DNA of 64,000 nt from an uncultured Rhodobacterales bacterium (GTDB taxonomy: Bacteria > Pseudomonadota > Alphaproteobacteria > Rhodobacterales > Rhodobacteraceae): contig CAIQOV010000025.1 in the NCBI GenBank assembly GCA_903873585.1, positions 62,001 through 126,000 on the forward strand, given 5' to 3'. The notes under the pieces were generated by a model. That model did not search any database and was not told the DNA's origin. It saw only the letters and a list, made by a program, of their open reading frames with translations. Positions 55,001 to 62,802 of the stretch are shown here, piece after piece (positions within the stretch are counted from its first letter, which is position 1; the number at the start of each line of letters is the position of its first letter). Both the position numbers and the translations under genes were made by a program.

Positions 55001-55378
55001 CGCCATTTCAATGGCTTCGCGCTTGGCCCCGATCAGTTCGACATTGAACTTGGCCAGCACGCCCAGATCAGCCAAAGCCAGCGCGGTGTTCAAGCCCGTC
55101 TGCCCGCCCATCGTGGGCAACAGGGCATCGGGACGTTCTTTTTCGATGATCTTGGCCACAACTTCGGGCGTGATCGGTTCGATATAGGTCGCATCGGCCA
55201 GCCCCGGATCGGTCATGATCGTGGCCGGGTTCGAGTTGACCAAGATCACCCGATACCCTTCTTCGCGCAGCGCTTTGCACGCTTGCGCGCCCGAGTAATC
55301 AAACTCGCAGGCCTGTCCGATCACAATGGGGCCCGCGCCGATGATCATGATGGATTTGATATCGGTTCTTTTTGGCAT
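52049..55378 (-). CDS. carB: Carbamoyl-phosphate synthase large subunit
   Basis: 1109 aa, [37 protein letters not shown], duplicated ATP-grasp. Confidence 0.98.
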   Translation of the reverse strand: MPKRTDIKSIMIIGAGPIVIGQACEFDYSGAQACKALREEGYRVILVNSNPATIMTDPGLADATYIEPITPEVVAKIIEKERPDALLPTMGGQTGLNTALALADLGVLAKFNVELIGAKREAIEMAEDRKLFREAMDRIGLENPKATIIAAPKLASGKYDITAGVAEAIAALDYVGLPAIIRPAFTLGGTGGGVAYNRDDYAAIVRSGLEASPMAQVLVDESLLGWKEFEMEVVRDTADNAIIVCAIENIDPMGVHTGDSITVAPALTLTDKEYQIMRNGSIAVLREIGVETGGSNVQWAINPADGRMVVIEMNPRVSRSSALASKATGFPIAKIAAKLAVGYTLDELDNDITKVTPASFEPSIDYVVTKIPRFAFEKFPGAVPNLTTAMKSVGEVMAIGRTIHESMQKALASLETGLSGFDEIAIPGAPDRVAITKALSEATPDRLRNIAQAMRHGLTNDEINAITAFDPWFLSRIREIIDVEAEVTKSGLPVTADGIRKLKMMGFTDARLAKLTGRDEGQVRRARRNLGVNAVFKRIDTCAAEFEAQTPYMYSTYESPAMGDVECEARPSNAKKVVILGGGPNRIGQGIEFDYCCCHACYALTAAGYETIMVNCNPETVSTDYDTSDRLYFEPLTLEHVLEILRVEQENGTLHGVIVQFGGQTPLKLAQALANEGIPILGTTPDAIDLAEDRERFQQLLHKLGLKQPHNGTARSRDEAFAVAKDVGYPLVIRPSFVLGGRAMEIIRDDAQLERYIATAVQVSGSSPVLLDSYLSGAIEVDVDALCDGQAVHVAGIMEHIEEAGVHSGDSACCLPPHSLSAATVEELKKQTVQMALALNVVGLMNVQFAIKDGVIYVLEVNPRASRTVPFVAKATDSAIASIAARLMAGEKLSAFPMRAPYPEGVGPDSPLPLADPLTLADPKTPWFSVKEAVLPFARFPGVDPVLGPEMRSTGEVMGWDRTFALAFLKAQMGAGVILPDTGRAFVSIKDMDKTAAFAAAMHDLTAQGFEIVATKGTAAWLTTQGVKSTPVAKVYEGRPNIVDRLKNDEIALVMNTTEGTQAVSDSRDIRRVALMDKIPYFTTAAASIAAVAAMRARGEGYGVRTLQG

Positions 55379-55466
55379 GGCGGCCCCCTTACGGCAAAAC
55401 TTTGCGGGTTATAGCCACACCTTTGTGGGGCGCAAGCGGATTCCAAGCACAGCACTTTACGACCAC

Positions 55467-55489
55467 CGGAGGGCTTGCGCAGCCCTCCG
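55467..55489. repeat. Perfect hairpin CGGAGGGCT-TGCGC-AGCCCTCCG adjacent to element A
   Basis: 9-bp inverted repeat. Confidence 0.8.
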
Positions 55490-55490
55490 A

Positions 55491-55526
55491 ACCTCCCGCG
55501 GGATATTTGGGCACATATGAAAGGGG
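55491..55526 (+). repeat. Recurrent intergenic element A, copy 3 (ACCTCCCGCGGGATATTTGGGCACATATGAAAGGGG)
   Basis: Shares GGATATTTGGGCACRTATGAAAGGGG with copy 2. Confidence 0.8.
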
Positions 55527-55546
55527 GTGCGGGGGGGCGAAATGGA

Positions 55547-55577
55547 AAAGGGCCGAGGGTTTCCCCCCGGCCCTTTG
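55547..55577 (-). terminator. Terminator of the APC permease gene
   Basis: AAAAGGGCCGAGGG-TTTCC-CCCCGGCCCTTTG inverted repeat. Confidence 0.8.
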
Positions 55578-55595
55578 TTTGGATTATTGCAGTTG

Positions 55596-57152
55596 TTAGC
55601 CCTTTTCGCCCACAGCGCGTTCGGCTGCGGCGATAGCGGCTTTGCGCGCGGCAATACGCTCGCCTGTTGGCGGGCCTTCGAAGCGGCGGTTTTCAACCGC
55701 AACCCACAAGATCAGCGCCAAGGCGATGAAGCCTGCCACGACGTAAAGCACACGCTCGTTCGGGGGGGCGATGGCGATGAACAAGATCACAGCCATGCCG
55801 ACGATCGACAAAACGGTGACGAGTTTATAAACGCCTGCCGACATGGCCCAAGGGCCGGGTTGCGGCCATTTCGGTCCGCCAAAGGCCAGCATGCCTGCCA
55901 CCAGCGGCACGGTGAAGGACAAGAACAAGAACACCAGTGTCGAGTTCACCACGATCACATAGATCGAGGTGCCATCGAGTTTGATGCTAAGTGCAAGGAT
56001 CACATACAGGATGCACAGCACCGTTGCTGTCCAAATCGCGTTGACCGGCGTGCGGTACTTGGCCGAAACGGTTGCCAAAGCCTTGGAACCCACCGGCATC
56101 CCGTCATCGCGCGAGAAGGCGAACAGCATGCGCGACGCTGACGTGACCGTGGCCAGACCGCAAATCAACTGGGTGATCAAGATGCCCAGATAGATCACAT
56201 TCTTCAGCCCTGCGGGCAAAATCGCGTCCATCGTGGCGTAGAACATGCCCCAGCCTTGGCCAGCTGCAACACCCAGATCAGGAATGGCCAAGGTGATGGC
56301 GCAGACCATAAGCCAGCCCACCAGCGACGACCAGATCACCGCATTGATGATGCCCTTGGGCACGGAATGCGCGGCGTTTTTGGTTTCTTCCGAGGTATGC
56401 GCCGAAGCATCGTAGCCCGTGATCGTATAGACCGGCAGCAACAAGCACAGCAGGAACAGATAGCCCATGTTCTCTGATTGCGGGAAAACGTTGCCGCCCA
56501 CTTCGCCAGAGTAGTTGTGGAACGTCCACAGACGCGAGATGTCGATGGCCGGCGCGTAGAACAGGCAGGCCAGAACCAGAACGGCTGTGGTTGCAAAAAT
56601 GATCCAGCCCGAAATGTCGGTCAGGAAGGTGGTCGCCTTGATGCCGACGTGGTTGAAGATGGCCTGAATGATCGTGATGGCGGCCACAAAGACCACAACC
56701 TGCATATCAGTACCGGTAAAGCCGAACATGCCGCCAAAGGTGCCGGCGAAATAATAGGCCGTGCCGATGTTGATGGCCCCCAGAACGGTGATCAGCCCCA
56801 AAAGGTTCAGCCAAGCGGTCAGCCAGCCCCAGAACCGGTTCCCCAGAATGGAGCCCCAGTGATAAAGCCCGCCCGCTGTCGGGAAGGCCGAGGCAACCTG
56901 CGCCATCGACAGGGCGAACATGCCTGACAGCACGCAGCCCACGATCCAGCCAATGCCTGCACCAGCCCCGCCGACCGACCCGATCGCTTGCGCGAAAGAG
57001 TTGATGCCGCCGGACAGAATGCAGATGATCGAGAATGAAATCGCAAAGTTCGAAAATTTTGACATCGAGCGCGAAAGCTCTTGGGCATAGCCCATGCCGT
57101 GCAGGATCTTAAGATCCTCGCTGTGGTCTTTGTCGGTGGAATGATCCGCCAT
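55596..57152 (-). CDS. APC family amino acid permease
   Basis: 12-TM, FSIICILSGGINSF, GYDASAHTSEETKNAAHSVPKGI. Confidence 0.92.
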   Translation of the reverse strand: MADHSTDKDHSEDLKILHGMGYAQELSRSMSKFSNFAISFSIICILSGGINSFAQAIGSVGGAGAGIGWIVGCVLSGMFALSMAQVASAFPTAGGLYHWGSILGNRFWGWLTAWLNLLGLITVLGAINIGTAYYFAGTFGGMFGFTGTDMQVVVFVAAITIIQAIFNHVGIKATTFLTDISGWIIFATTAVLVLACLFYAPAIDISRLWTFHNYSGEVGGNVFPQSENMGYLFLLCLLLPVYTITGYDASAHTSEETKNAAHSVPKGIINAVIWSSLVGWLMVCAITLAIPDLGVAAGQGWGMFYATMDAILPAGLKNVIYLGILITQLICGLATVTSASRMLFAFSRDDGMPVGSKALATVSAKYRTPVNAIWTATVLCILYVILALSIKLDGTSIYVIVVNSTLVFLFLSFTVPLVAGMLAFGGPKWPQPGPWAMSAGVYKLVTVLSIVGMAVILFIAIAPPNERVLYVVAGFIALALILWVAVENRRFEGPPTGERIAARKAAIAAAERAVGEKG

Positions 57153-57396
57153 GACTACCCTCCTGGTTCCCTGTTGGTCGTTTTTTGGTTAGGTCGACAC
57201 GCGACATGTGCCTTGGCGCAGAGAACCGCTGATTTTGCGGTCTGTCCAGCGCTGAATATCCGAAATGGTGGGTTTAAAGTGCTATCGGGGCAGTCTTTGG
57301 GCCGCTCATGTCGTTTTTGGCAGCAAAAGGCGGTGGATGACGGGTGGCGAAGGGCAGCGTGCGGCACTAGGTCAAAGAAAGCGACAGGAGGCCTGC

Positions 57397-58542
57397 ATGA
57401 TCTTGGTGGAACATGGACCGAAGGGGCAGGCGGCCTTATTTGCGGGCGCATTGGGCATGGTCGTGGCGTGGAAGGCAGACGATCTGGCGCAGGCGCTGGC
57501 CGATCTGGATGCGGCGCGGGCACGTGGGCATTGGGTTGCGGGCTGGATGGCCTATGAGGCGGGCTATGCGATGGAACCGCGATTGGCGGGTTTGATGCCC
57601 AAATTGGCGGGACCGCTGCTGTGCTTTGGCATCTATGACCACCCACAAGACGCCGGCCCCCTTTTGGCACAGGCGGCCGTTGAAGGGCGGGCGGGGGTGC
57701 GATTGGACCCTGCGGTGCCGATGATCTTGAAAGCCGACTATGCCGCCGCGTTTGACCAAGTGAAGGCCTATATCGCTGCGGGTGATTGTTATCAGATCAA
57801 CCTGACCTTCCCGATGCAAAGCCATTTGCGCGCGGGCACTGCCTTAGGCCTCTACGGCGCGCTGCGGGCGCGGCAATCGGTGGGTTACGGGGCCTTTGCG
57901 GATCTGGGGGCGGGTGTGCCGGTGCTGATCTCACGCTCGCCCGAGTTGTTTGTGCGCACGGATGCAAGCGGGCGCATTGAAAGCCGCCCGATGAAAGGCA
58001 CCGCGCCGCGCGACCCAGACCCTGTGCGCGATGCCGAATTGGCCGAGGATTTGCGCGGATCGGAAAAGGGGCGCGCCGAAAACCTGATGATCGTTGATTT
58101 GCTGCGCAACGACATTGCGCGCATCGCCAAGGTGGGGTCGGTCAAAGTGCCTGCGTTGTTTGCGGTGGAAAGCTATGCGACCTTGCATCAGATGATCAGC
58201 CGGGTGGTGGGCGATCTGGTCGAGCCGCCTTCTATGACGGGCTTGATGGGCGCGCTGTTCCCCTGCGGGTCAATCACCGGCGCGCCCAAGATCCGTGCGA
58301 TGGAAATCATCCGACAGGTGGAACCCATGCCGCGAGGGGCCTATTGCGGGGCGATTGGCTGGATGGCCCCAGATGGGGAAAGCTGCTTTTCTGTGGCGAT
58401 CCGCACACTGACACTGTCATCCGATGGTGGCATTGTGCTGAACGTGGGCGGCGGTGTGGTGCAAGATTCCACCTGCGAGGGGGAATGGGAGGAGGCACAT
58501 TGGAAAGCGCGCTACGTGACGGGGCTAATGACCCCGGCCTAA
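57397..58542 (+). CDS. pabB: Aminodeoxychorismate synthase component I
   Basis: CYQINLTFPM, SRPMKGTAPRDPDPVRDAELAEDLRGSEKGRAENLMIVDLLRNDIARI. Confidence 0.93.
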   Translation: MILVEHGPKGQAALFAGALGMVVAWKADDLAQALADLDAARARGHWVAGWMAYEAGYAMEPRLAGLMPKLAGPLLCFGIYDHPQDAGPLLAQAAVEGRAGVRLDPAVPMILKADYAAAFDQVKAYIAAGDCYQINLTFPMQSHLRAGTALGLYGALRARQSVGYGAFADLGAGVPVLISRSPELFVRTDASGRIESRPMKGTAPRDPDPVRDAELAEDLRGSEKGRAENLMIVDLLRNDIARIAKVGSVKVPALFAVESYATLHQMISRVVGDLVEPPSMTGLMGALFPCGSITGAPKIRAMEIIRQVEPMPRGAYCGAIGWMAPDGESCFSVAIRTLTLSSDGGIVLNVGGGVVQDSTCEGEWEEAHWKARYVTGLMTPA

Positions 58543-59159
58543 GGCTGATCGAAACGCTGCTGTGGGACGGGGCAGCGTGCCCCCGTCTTGCGCTGCATCA
58601 GGCGCGGCTGGAGAGATCGGCTGCGGCTTTGGGATGGGCCGAGCCTGCCGATCTGTGCGGGCATTTGGTGGGGCTGCCCGCACAGGCGCTGCGGCTGCGC
58701 GTGACGTTGGATCGTGCGGGGGGGCTGGCGCTGGAAAGCGCGCCTTTGCCGCCTGCCAAAGGCGAATGGCGCGTCGGGTTGGCGGACGAAAAACTGAACT
58801 GGGCTGACCCTTGGCTGCGGCACAAAACCACGCGGCGGGCCGTGTATGACGCGGCGCGTGCTGCTTTGCCGCAGGGCTTGGACGAGGTGATTTTTGAAAA
58901 CGAGCGCGGCGAAGTGTGTGAAGGGACGATCACAACCGTCTTTTTTGACCGTGGTCAAGGGATGCGCACACCGCCGTTGACCTGCGGGCTGCTGCCGGGG
59001 GTGTTGCGGGCGGACCTTGGGGTGGTCGAGGAGGTCTTGATGTCAGACGATTTGCCAAGGGTTCGGCTTTGGGTGGGCAATGCGTTGCGGGGGCTGATGC
59101 CGGCACGATTTTTCACCGAAAAATCGGAGAATGAATTTTCTGCGAAAATTCGGGTGTGA
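58500..59159 (+). CDS. Aminotransferase class IV (aminodeoxychorismate lyase-like)
   Basis: IETLLWDGAACPRLALHQARLERSA, KTTRRAVYD, EVIFENERGEVCEGTITTVFF; likely TTG start overlapping pabB. Confidence 0.85.
   Translation: MESALRDGANDPGLRLIETLLWDGAACPRLALHQARLERSAAALGWAEPADLCGHLVGLPAQALRLRVTLDRAGGLALESAPLPPAKGEWRVGLADEKLNWADPWLRHKTTRRAVYDAARAALPQGLDEVIFENERGEVCEGTITTVFFDRGQGMRTPPLTCGLLPGVLRADLGVVEEVLMSDDLPRVRLWVGNALRGLMPARFFTEKSENEFSAKIRV
59106..59126. repeat. Palindrome CGATTTTTC-ACC-GAAAAATCG, inside the 3' end of the pabC-like gene
   Basis: Same family as 12703-12723. Confidence 0.85.
59133..59151. repeat. Palindrome GAATTTTC-TGC-GAAAATTC, inside the 3' end of the pabC-like gene
   Basis: Variant of the GATTTTTC-TGC-GAAAAATC family. 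Confidence 0.8.
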
Positions 59160-59190
59160 CGGAATTGTTAAAGTTGGGGGACAGTGACGT

Positions 59191-59210
59191 GATTTTTCGC
59201 ACGAAAAATC
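59191..59210. repeat. Palindrome GATTTTTCG-CA-CGAAAAATC
   Basis: Same family. Confidence 0.82.
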
Positions 59211-59227
59211 GTAAGTTGGGGCCCCAA

Positions 59228-59247
59228 CGATTTTTCTGCGAAAAATC
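59228..59247. repeat. Palindrome CGATTTTTC-TGC-GAAAAATC, flanked by GGGGCCCC on both sides
   Basis: Same family; outer GGGGCCCC repeats at about 59217-59225 and 59249-59256. Confidence 0.82.
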
Positions 59248-59266
59248 AGGGGCCCCAGAAGCGTAA

Positions 59267-60472
59267 TCAGCCGACGATGTTGAACTCCGGCCCATAAGGA
59301 TATTTCGTGATATCCTCGTTGCCATCTTCGGTGATGATCAAGATGTCATGCTCGCGGTAACCGCCAGCCCCGGGTTGGCCTTCGGGAATGGTCAGCATCG
59401 GTTCCATCGAAATCACCATGCCGGGTTCCAGCACCGTGTCGATGTCTTCGCGCAGTTCAAGGCCAGCTTCGCGGCCGTAGTAATGCGACAGAACACCAAA
59501 GGAATGGCCATAGCCAAAGGTGCGGTATTGCAGCACCTGATGCTCTTCAAAGAAGGTGTTCAGCTTGGCGGTTACGTCCGAACACTTGGCGCCGGGCACC
59601 AACAGGCTCATCCCGTATTCATGGGCTGCGACGTTGATATCCCAGATCCGGCGCGACGCAGCGTCGACCTCTTGCACGAACATCGTGCGTTCCAGCGCCG
59701 TGTAATAGCCCGAGATCATCGGGAAGGTATTGAGCGACAGAATATCGCCGCGCTGTAGCTTGCGCGACGTGACCGGATTGTGCGCCCCGTCGGTGTTGAT
59801 ACCCGACTGGAACCAGACCCAAGTGTCGCGGTATTCGGCATCGGGAAAGCGCTTGGCGATTTCCAACTCCATCGCGTCACGGCCCGCCATGGCGATGTCA
59901 ATTTCGCGCAAACCCGCCTTCACCGCTTCGCGAATGGCAAAGCCGCCCACATCGGCCACGCCCGCACCGTGGCGGATCAGCGCGATTTCTGCGGCGGATT
60001 TCATCATCCGCTGTTCCATAGCGCCCTTTGAGATATCGACGCCGCGCGACGGTTTCAAAAATGCGTTGAGCTTTTCAGATTGCACCAGCGTCAGATGATC
60101 CGCCTCGCAGCCAATCACTTTGCCTTCGCCGGTGACAGAGCACACCGCACGCCAGTAATTGTCGCGCGCCCAATCGGTATAGGTGATGTTATCGCCGTGG
60201 CAGCGCCGCCAAGGTTGGCCCGCATCAATTCCCGCACTGATCGTCACAGATTGCGTGGGGGTCACGACCAAGCCGTAAGGTCGCCCGAACGAGCAGTAAA
60301 GAAAGCCCGAATAATAGGCGATCGAGTGCATCGAGGTGAAAACACAGGCATCAATCCCCTGCATTTCCATCAACTCGCGCAGGCCCGCCAAGCGGGCGTC
60401 ATATTCTTCGGCAGCAAAAGGCAATACGCGGTCGCCTTGGTGGAAGCGGTATTGTTCTGGACGGTTCGTCAT
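59267..60472 (-). CDS. Creatinase (creatine amidinohydrolase), M24 fold
   Basis: FLYCSFGRPYGLVVT, DAGQPWRRCHGDNITYTDWARDNYW, WFQSGINTDGAHNPVTSRKLQRGDILSLNTFPMISGYYTALERTMF, FGYGHSFGVLSHYYGREAGLELREDIDTVLEPGMVISMEPM closely match Pseudomonas creatinase from memory. Confidence 0.88.
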   Translation of the reverse strand: MTNRPEQYRFHQGDRVLPFAAEEYDARLAGLRELMEMQGIDACVFTSMHSIAYYSGFLYCSFGRPYGLVVTPTQSVTISAGIDAGQPWRRCHGDNITYTDWARDNYWRAVCSVTGEGKVIGCEADHLTLVQSEKLNAFLKPSRGVDISKGAMEQRMMKSAAEIALIRHGAGVADVGGFAIREAVKAGLREIDIAMAGRDAMELEIAKRFPDAEYRDTWVWFQSGINTDGAHNPVTSRKLQRGDILSLNTFPMISGYYTALERTMFVQEVDAASRRIWDINVAAHEYGMSLLVPGAKCSDVTAKLNTFFEEHQVLQYRTFGYGHSFGVLSHYYGREAGLELREDIDTVLEPGMVISMEPMLTIPEGQPGAGGYREHDILIITEDGNEDITKYPYGPEFNIVG

Positions 60473-60673
60473 AACAGACCTCAAATAAGGGGTCTGGCCA
60501 TGCGGACCCCGAAAGGTCCCGGCGTGCAGGACGAAAGCGCCAAAGGCGCAAGCGGCAGGGGGATCCCTTGGAACGACGCCATCGTTCCGGCTCGCCCCTA
60601 TCATCGCAAAAGTGCGCGCCAGTGCAAGTCATAAACCGACGCAATTTGGCCCGATATGGCCGCAGGCGAACCT

Positions 60674-60804
60674 GCGCCAAGTTGAACCAAATTGCGGCAA
60701 GATGACCTGCGGGGGCATTGGTCTGTGAACCATTTGCTAAGGGCTTCGTGCCAGATTTGGCCTTGGGTCAGCGCCCGGGGGGGTGCTGGGGTGTGGGGTG
60801 AAAC
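60674..60804 (+). promoter_or_regulatory. Upstream region of RTX gene 1, duplicated at 62671-62802
   Basis: GCGCCAAGTTGAACCAAATTGCGGCAAGA and CCTTGGGTCAGCGCCCGGGGGGGTGCTGG blocks shared with the second copy at the same distance from ATG. Confidence 0.75.
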
Positions 60805-62586
60805 ATGGCGTCTTTTGTGGTGACGACCGGCATTCAGTCGGGTCAGACCTTATCTGCGGGTGAGTTTGGTTTTGTGGCGGCCAGCGGGTCAATTCTGGCG
60901 CCAGTCGGGTCTGCTGTTGTGGTGAATGGCACGGCGACGCTGGTGTCTTACGGGGCCTTGGCCGCATCAACCGCCAGTGCCTTGGTGTTGAACGCTGCGG
61001 CGTCAACCAGTGTGACGATTGCCGCGACAGGCTCGGTTGTGACCGGTGGCATTGATCTGCCCGCGATTTCTGGCAGCTTTGCGGGCCAATTTGCCCTGCA
61101 TTTGTCTGGCATGGTCAGCGGAGGGCAGGGGGTTAACCTGACCGCTTCCAAAACATTTTCTGCCATCAACATCGGCAATGACGGCACCTTGCAGGGCCTA
61201 GGCTTTGCCGCAGGCCATGCCCTAGCGCTGACGCTAAACCAAGGCTCAACCGCCGTGATCACCAACACCGGCATGATCAGCACGGCGGGCAGCGGGGCAA
61301 CGATCAAAGTGTCGGGCCAATGGGGGGCCACGACGTTGACCAACACGGGCGACATCGTCAACGCCTCGTCAGCGCAAGCCGCGATTGAGGTGAACGGCGA
61401 TCTGGCGCTGCGCAACTCTGGCCGGATCGAGGGCGGGGTGACGGTGAAAGACGGCGTGGCCGACATCACCAACGCAGGCACCTTACACGGCGACATCAAG
61501 CTAGGCGGCTTCAGCGACACCGTACGGATCAGCGGCGTGGTGATGGGAAATGTGGTTTTGGGCGATGGCAACAATGTCTTTTGGCAAACCGGAGGGCGTG
61601 TGATGGACACCGTTTATGGCGGGTTTGGCGATGATACCTATCATGTCGACCGATCAGACACCGCCATCAGTGACACGACAGGGGGCATGGATGTGGTCTA
61701 TGCCGCGACCAGTTTTCGGTTGACGGCGGGCTTGGAAAAGCTGGTGCTTTTGGGCCCTTTGGGGTTGGTCGGTACAGGGAACGCCGCAGCCAATGTCATC
61801 TGGGGCGATGCGGGTGACGATGTGATCTGGGGTCTTGGCGGCAATGATGCCTTAAACGGTGCCGAGGGCAACAACCGCCTGATGGGCGGGGCGGGTCTTG
61901 ATACGTTGCAAGGCGGTGAGGGCAACGACCGCATGGACGGCGGGCCGGGCGCGGATGTGGTTTTTGTCGGCTATGGCAGCGATACGCTTTTGGGCGGTAC
62001 AGGGCGCGATGCGCTGCGGTTTGATACTTTGACCAGCCTTTTGGGTGTAACGGTCGACCTAAGCACCAACAAAGCCTTGTTTGAGGATAAGGGCGACACC
62101 TTCCGCTTTGCGGGCTTTGAAGATGTCTATGGCACCGCCTTTGCCGACACTCTGACCGGCAGCGCTGTGGCCAATACCCTGTCGGGCGGCGGCGGTGCTG
62201 ACAAGCTTTATGGCGGGGCAGGCGGTGATGTCTTGGTGGGCGGTGCGCAAGGTGATGTGCTGGACGGTGGGCTTGGGGCCGATACCTTTGTTTACACGGC
62301 GCTTAGCGACAGCCCGATAAGCGGGTGCGATACGATCCAAGGATTTGACAAAGCGCAAGACAAAAATGACCTGTCTGCCTTGGACGCTGTGCCGGGCGGG
62401 GCAGACAATGCCTTTAGCTTTATCGGCACCCAAGCCTTCAGCGGCGGGTCTTGTGTGCGCTATGAGCGCAACGAGGCGGCGGGCACGACGCTGATTGAAC
62501 TGCGCATGGGCGGATCAACTGGCGATGACATTCAAATCGTTTTGACAGGCCTTTACGATCTGACAGCGGCGAGTTTTGTGCTGTAA
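60805..62586 (+). CDS. RTX/hemolysin-type calcium-binding exoprotein with N-terminal beta-solenoid-like repeats
   Basis: Nonapeptides GGFGDDTYHVD, GDAGDDVIWGLGGNDALNGAEGNNRLMGGAGLDTLQGGEGNDRMDGG; serralysin-type C-terminus DTIQGFDKAQDKNDLSALDA...; no N-terminal signal peptide (type I secretion substrate). Confidence 0.9.
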   Translation: MASFVVTTGIQSGQTLSAGEFGFVAASGSILAPVGSAVVVNGTATLVSYGALAASTASALVLNAAASTSVTIAATGSVVTGGIDLPAISGSFAGQFALHLSGMVSGGQGVNLTASKTFSAINIGNDGTLQGLGFAAGHALALTLNQGSTAVITNTGMISTAGSGATIKVSGQWGATTLTNTGDIVNASSAQAAIEVNGDLALRNSGRIEGGVTVKDGVADITNAGTLHGDIKLGGFSDTVRISGVVMGNVVLGDGNNVFWQTGGRVMDTVYGGFGDDTYHVDRSDTAISDTTGGMDVVYAATSFRLTAGLEKLVLLGPLGLVGTGNAAANVIWGDAGDDVIWGLGGNDALNGAEGNNRLMGGAGLDTLQGGEGNDRMDGGPGADVVFVGYGSDTLLGGTGRDALRFDTLTSLLGVTVDLSTNKALFEDKGDTFRFAGFEDVYGTAFADTLTGSAVANTLSGGGGADKLYGGAGGDVLVGGAQGDVLDGGLGADTFVYTALSDSPISGCDTIQGFDKAQDKNDLSALDAVPGGADNAFSFIGTQAFSGGSCVRYERNEAAGTTLIELRMGGSTGDDIQIVLTGLYDLTAASFVL

Positions 62587-62670
62587 ACTTGGCCAAAGAC
62601 TTTGCGCTGCGCCTAAAGCAAGGCGCTTGGGGCGGCATCCAAAAGGTGCCGCCTTTTTGCGCCCCCGATC

Positions 62671-62802
62671 GCGCCAAGTTAAACCAAATTGCGCCAAGAC
62701 AGCGGTCGTCCGTCGCGGCTTTGTCAACCATTTGCTAGGGGATTGCTGCCAATCTTGACCTTGGGTCAGCGCCCGGGGGGGTGCTGGAATGTGGGGTAGA
62801 TT
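62671..62802 (+). promoter_or_regulatory. Upstream region of RTX gene 2 (duplicate of 60674-60804)
   Basis: GCGCCAAGTTAAACCAAATTGCGCCAAGA (27/29 identical to copy 1) and CCTTGGGTCAGCGCCCGGGGGGGTGCTGG. Confidence 0.75.

Noticed and set aside
55379-55595. Leader peptide or riboswitch upstream of carB
   Set aside because: No pyrimidine- or arginine-related leader ORF seen on the minus strand; the structure there is explained by element A, its hairpin and a terminator.
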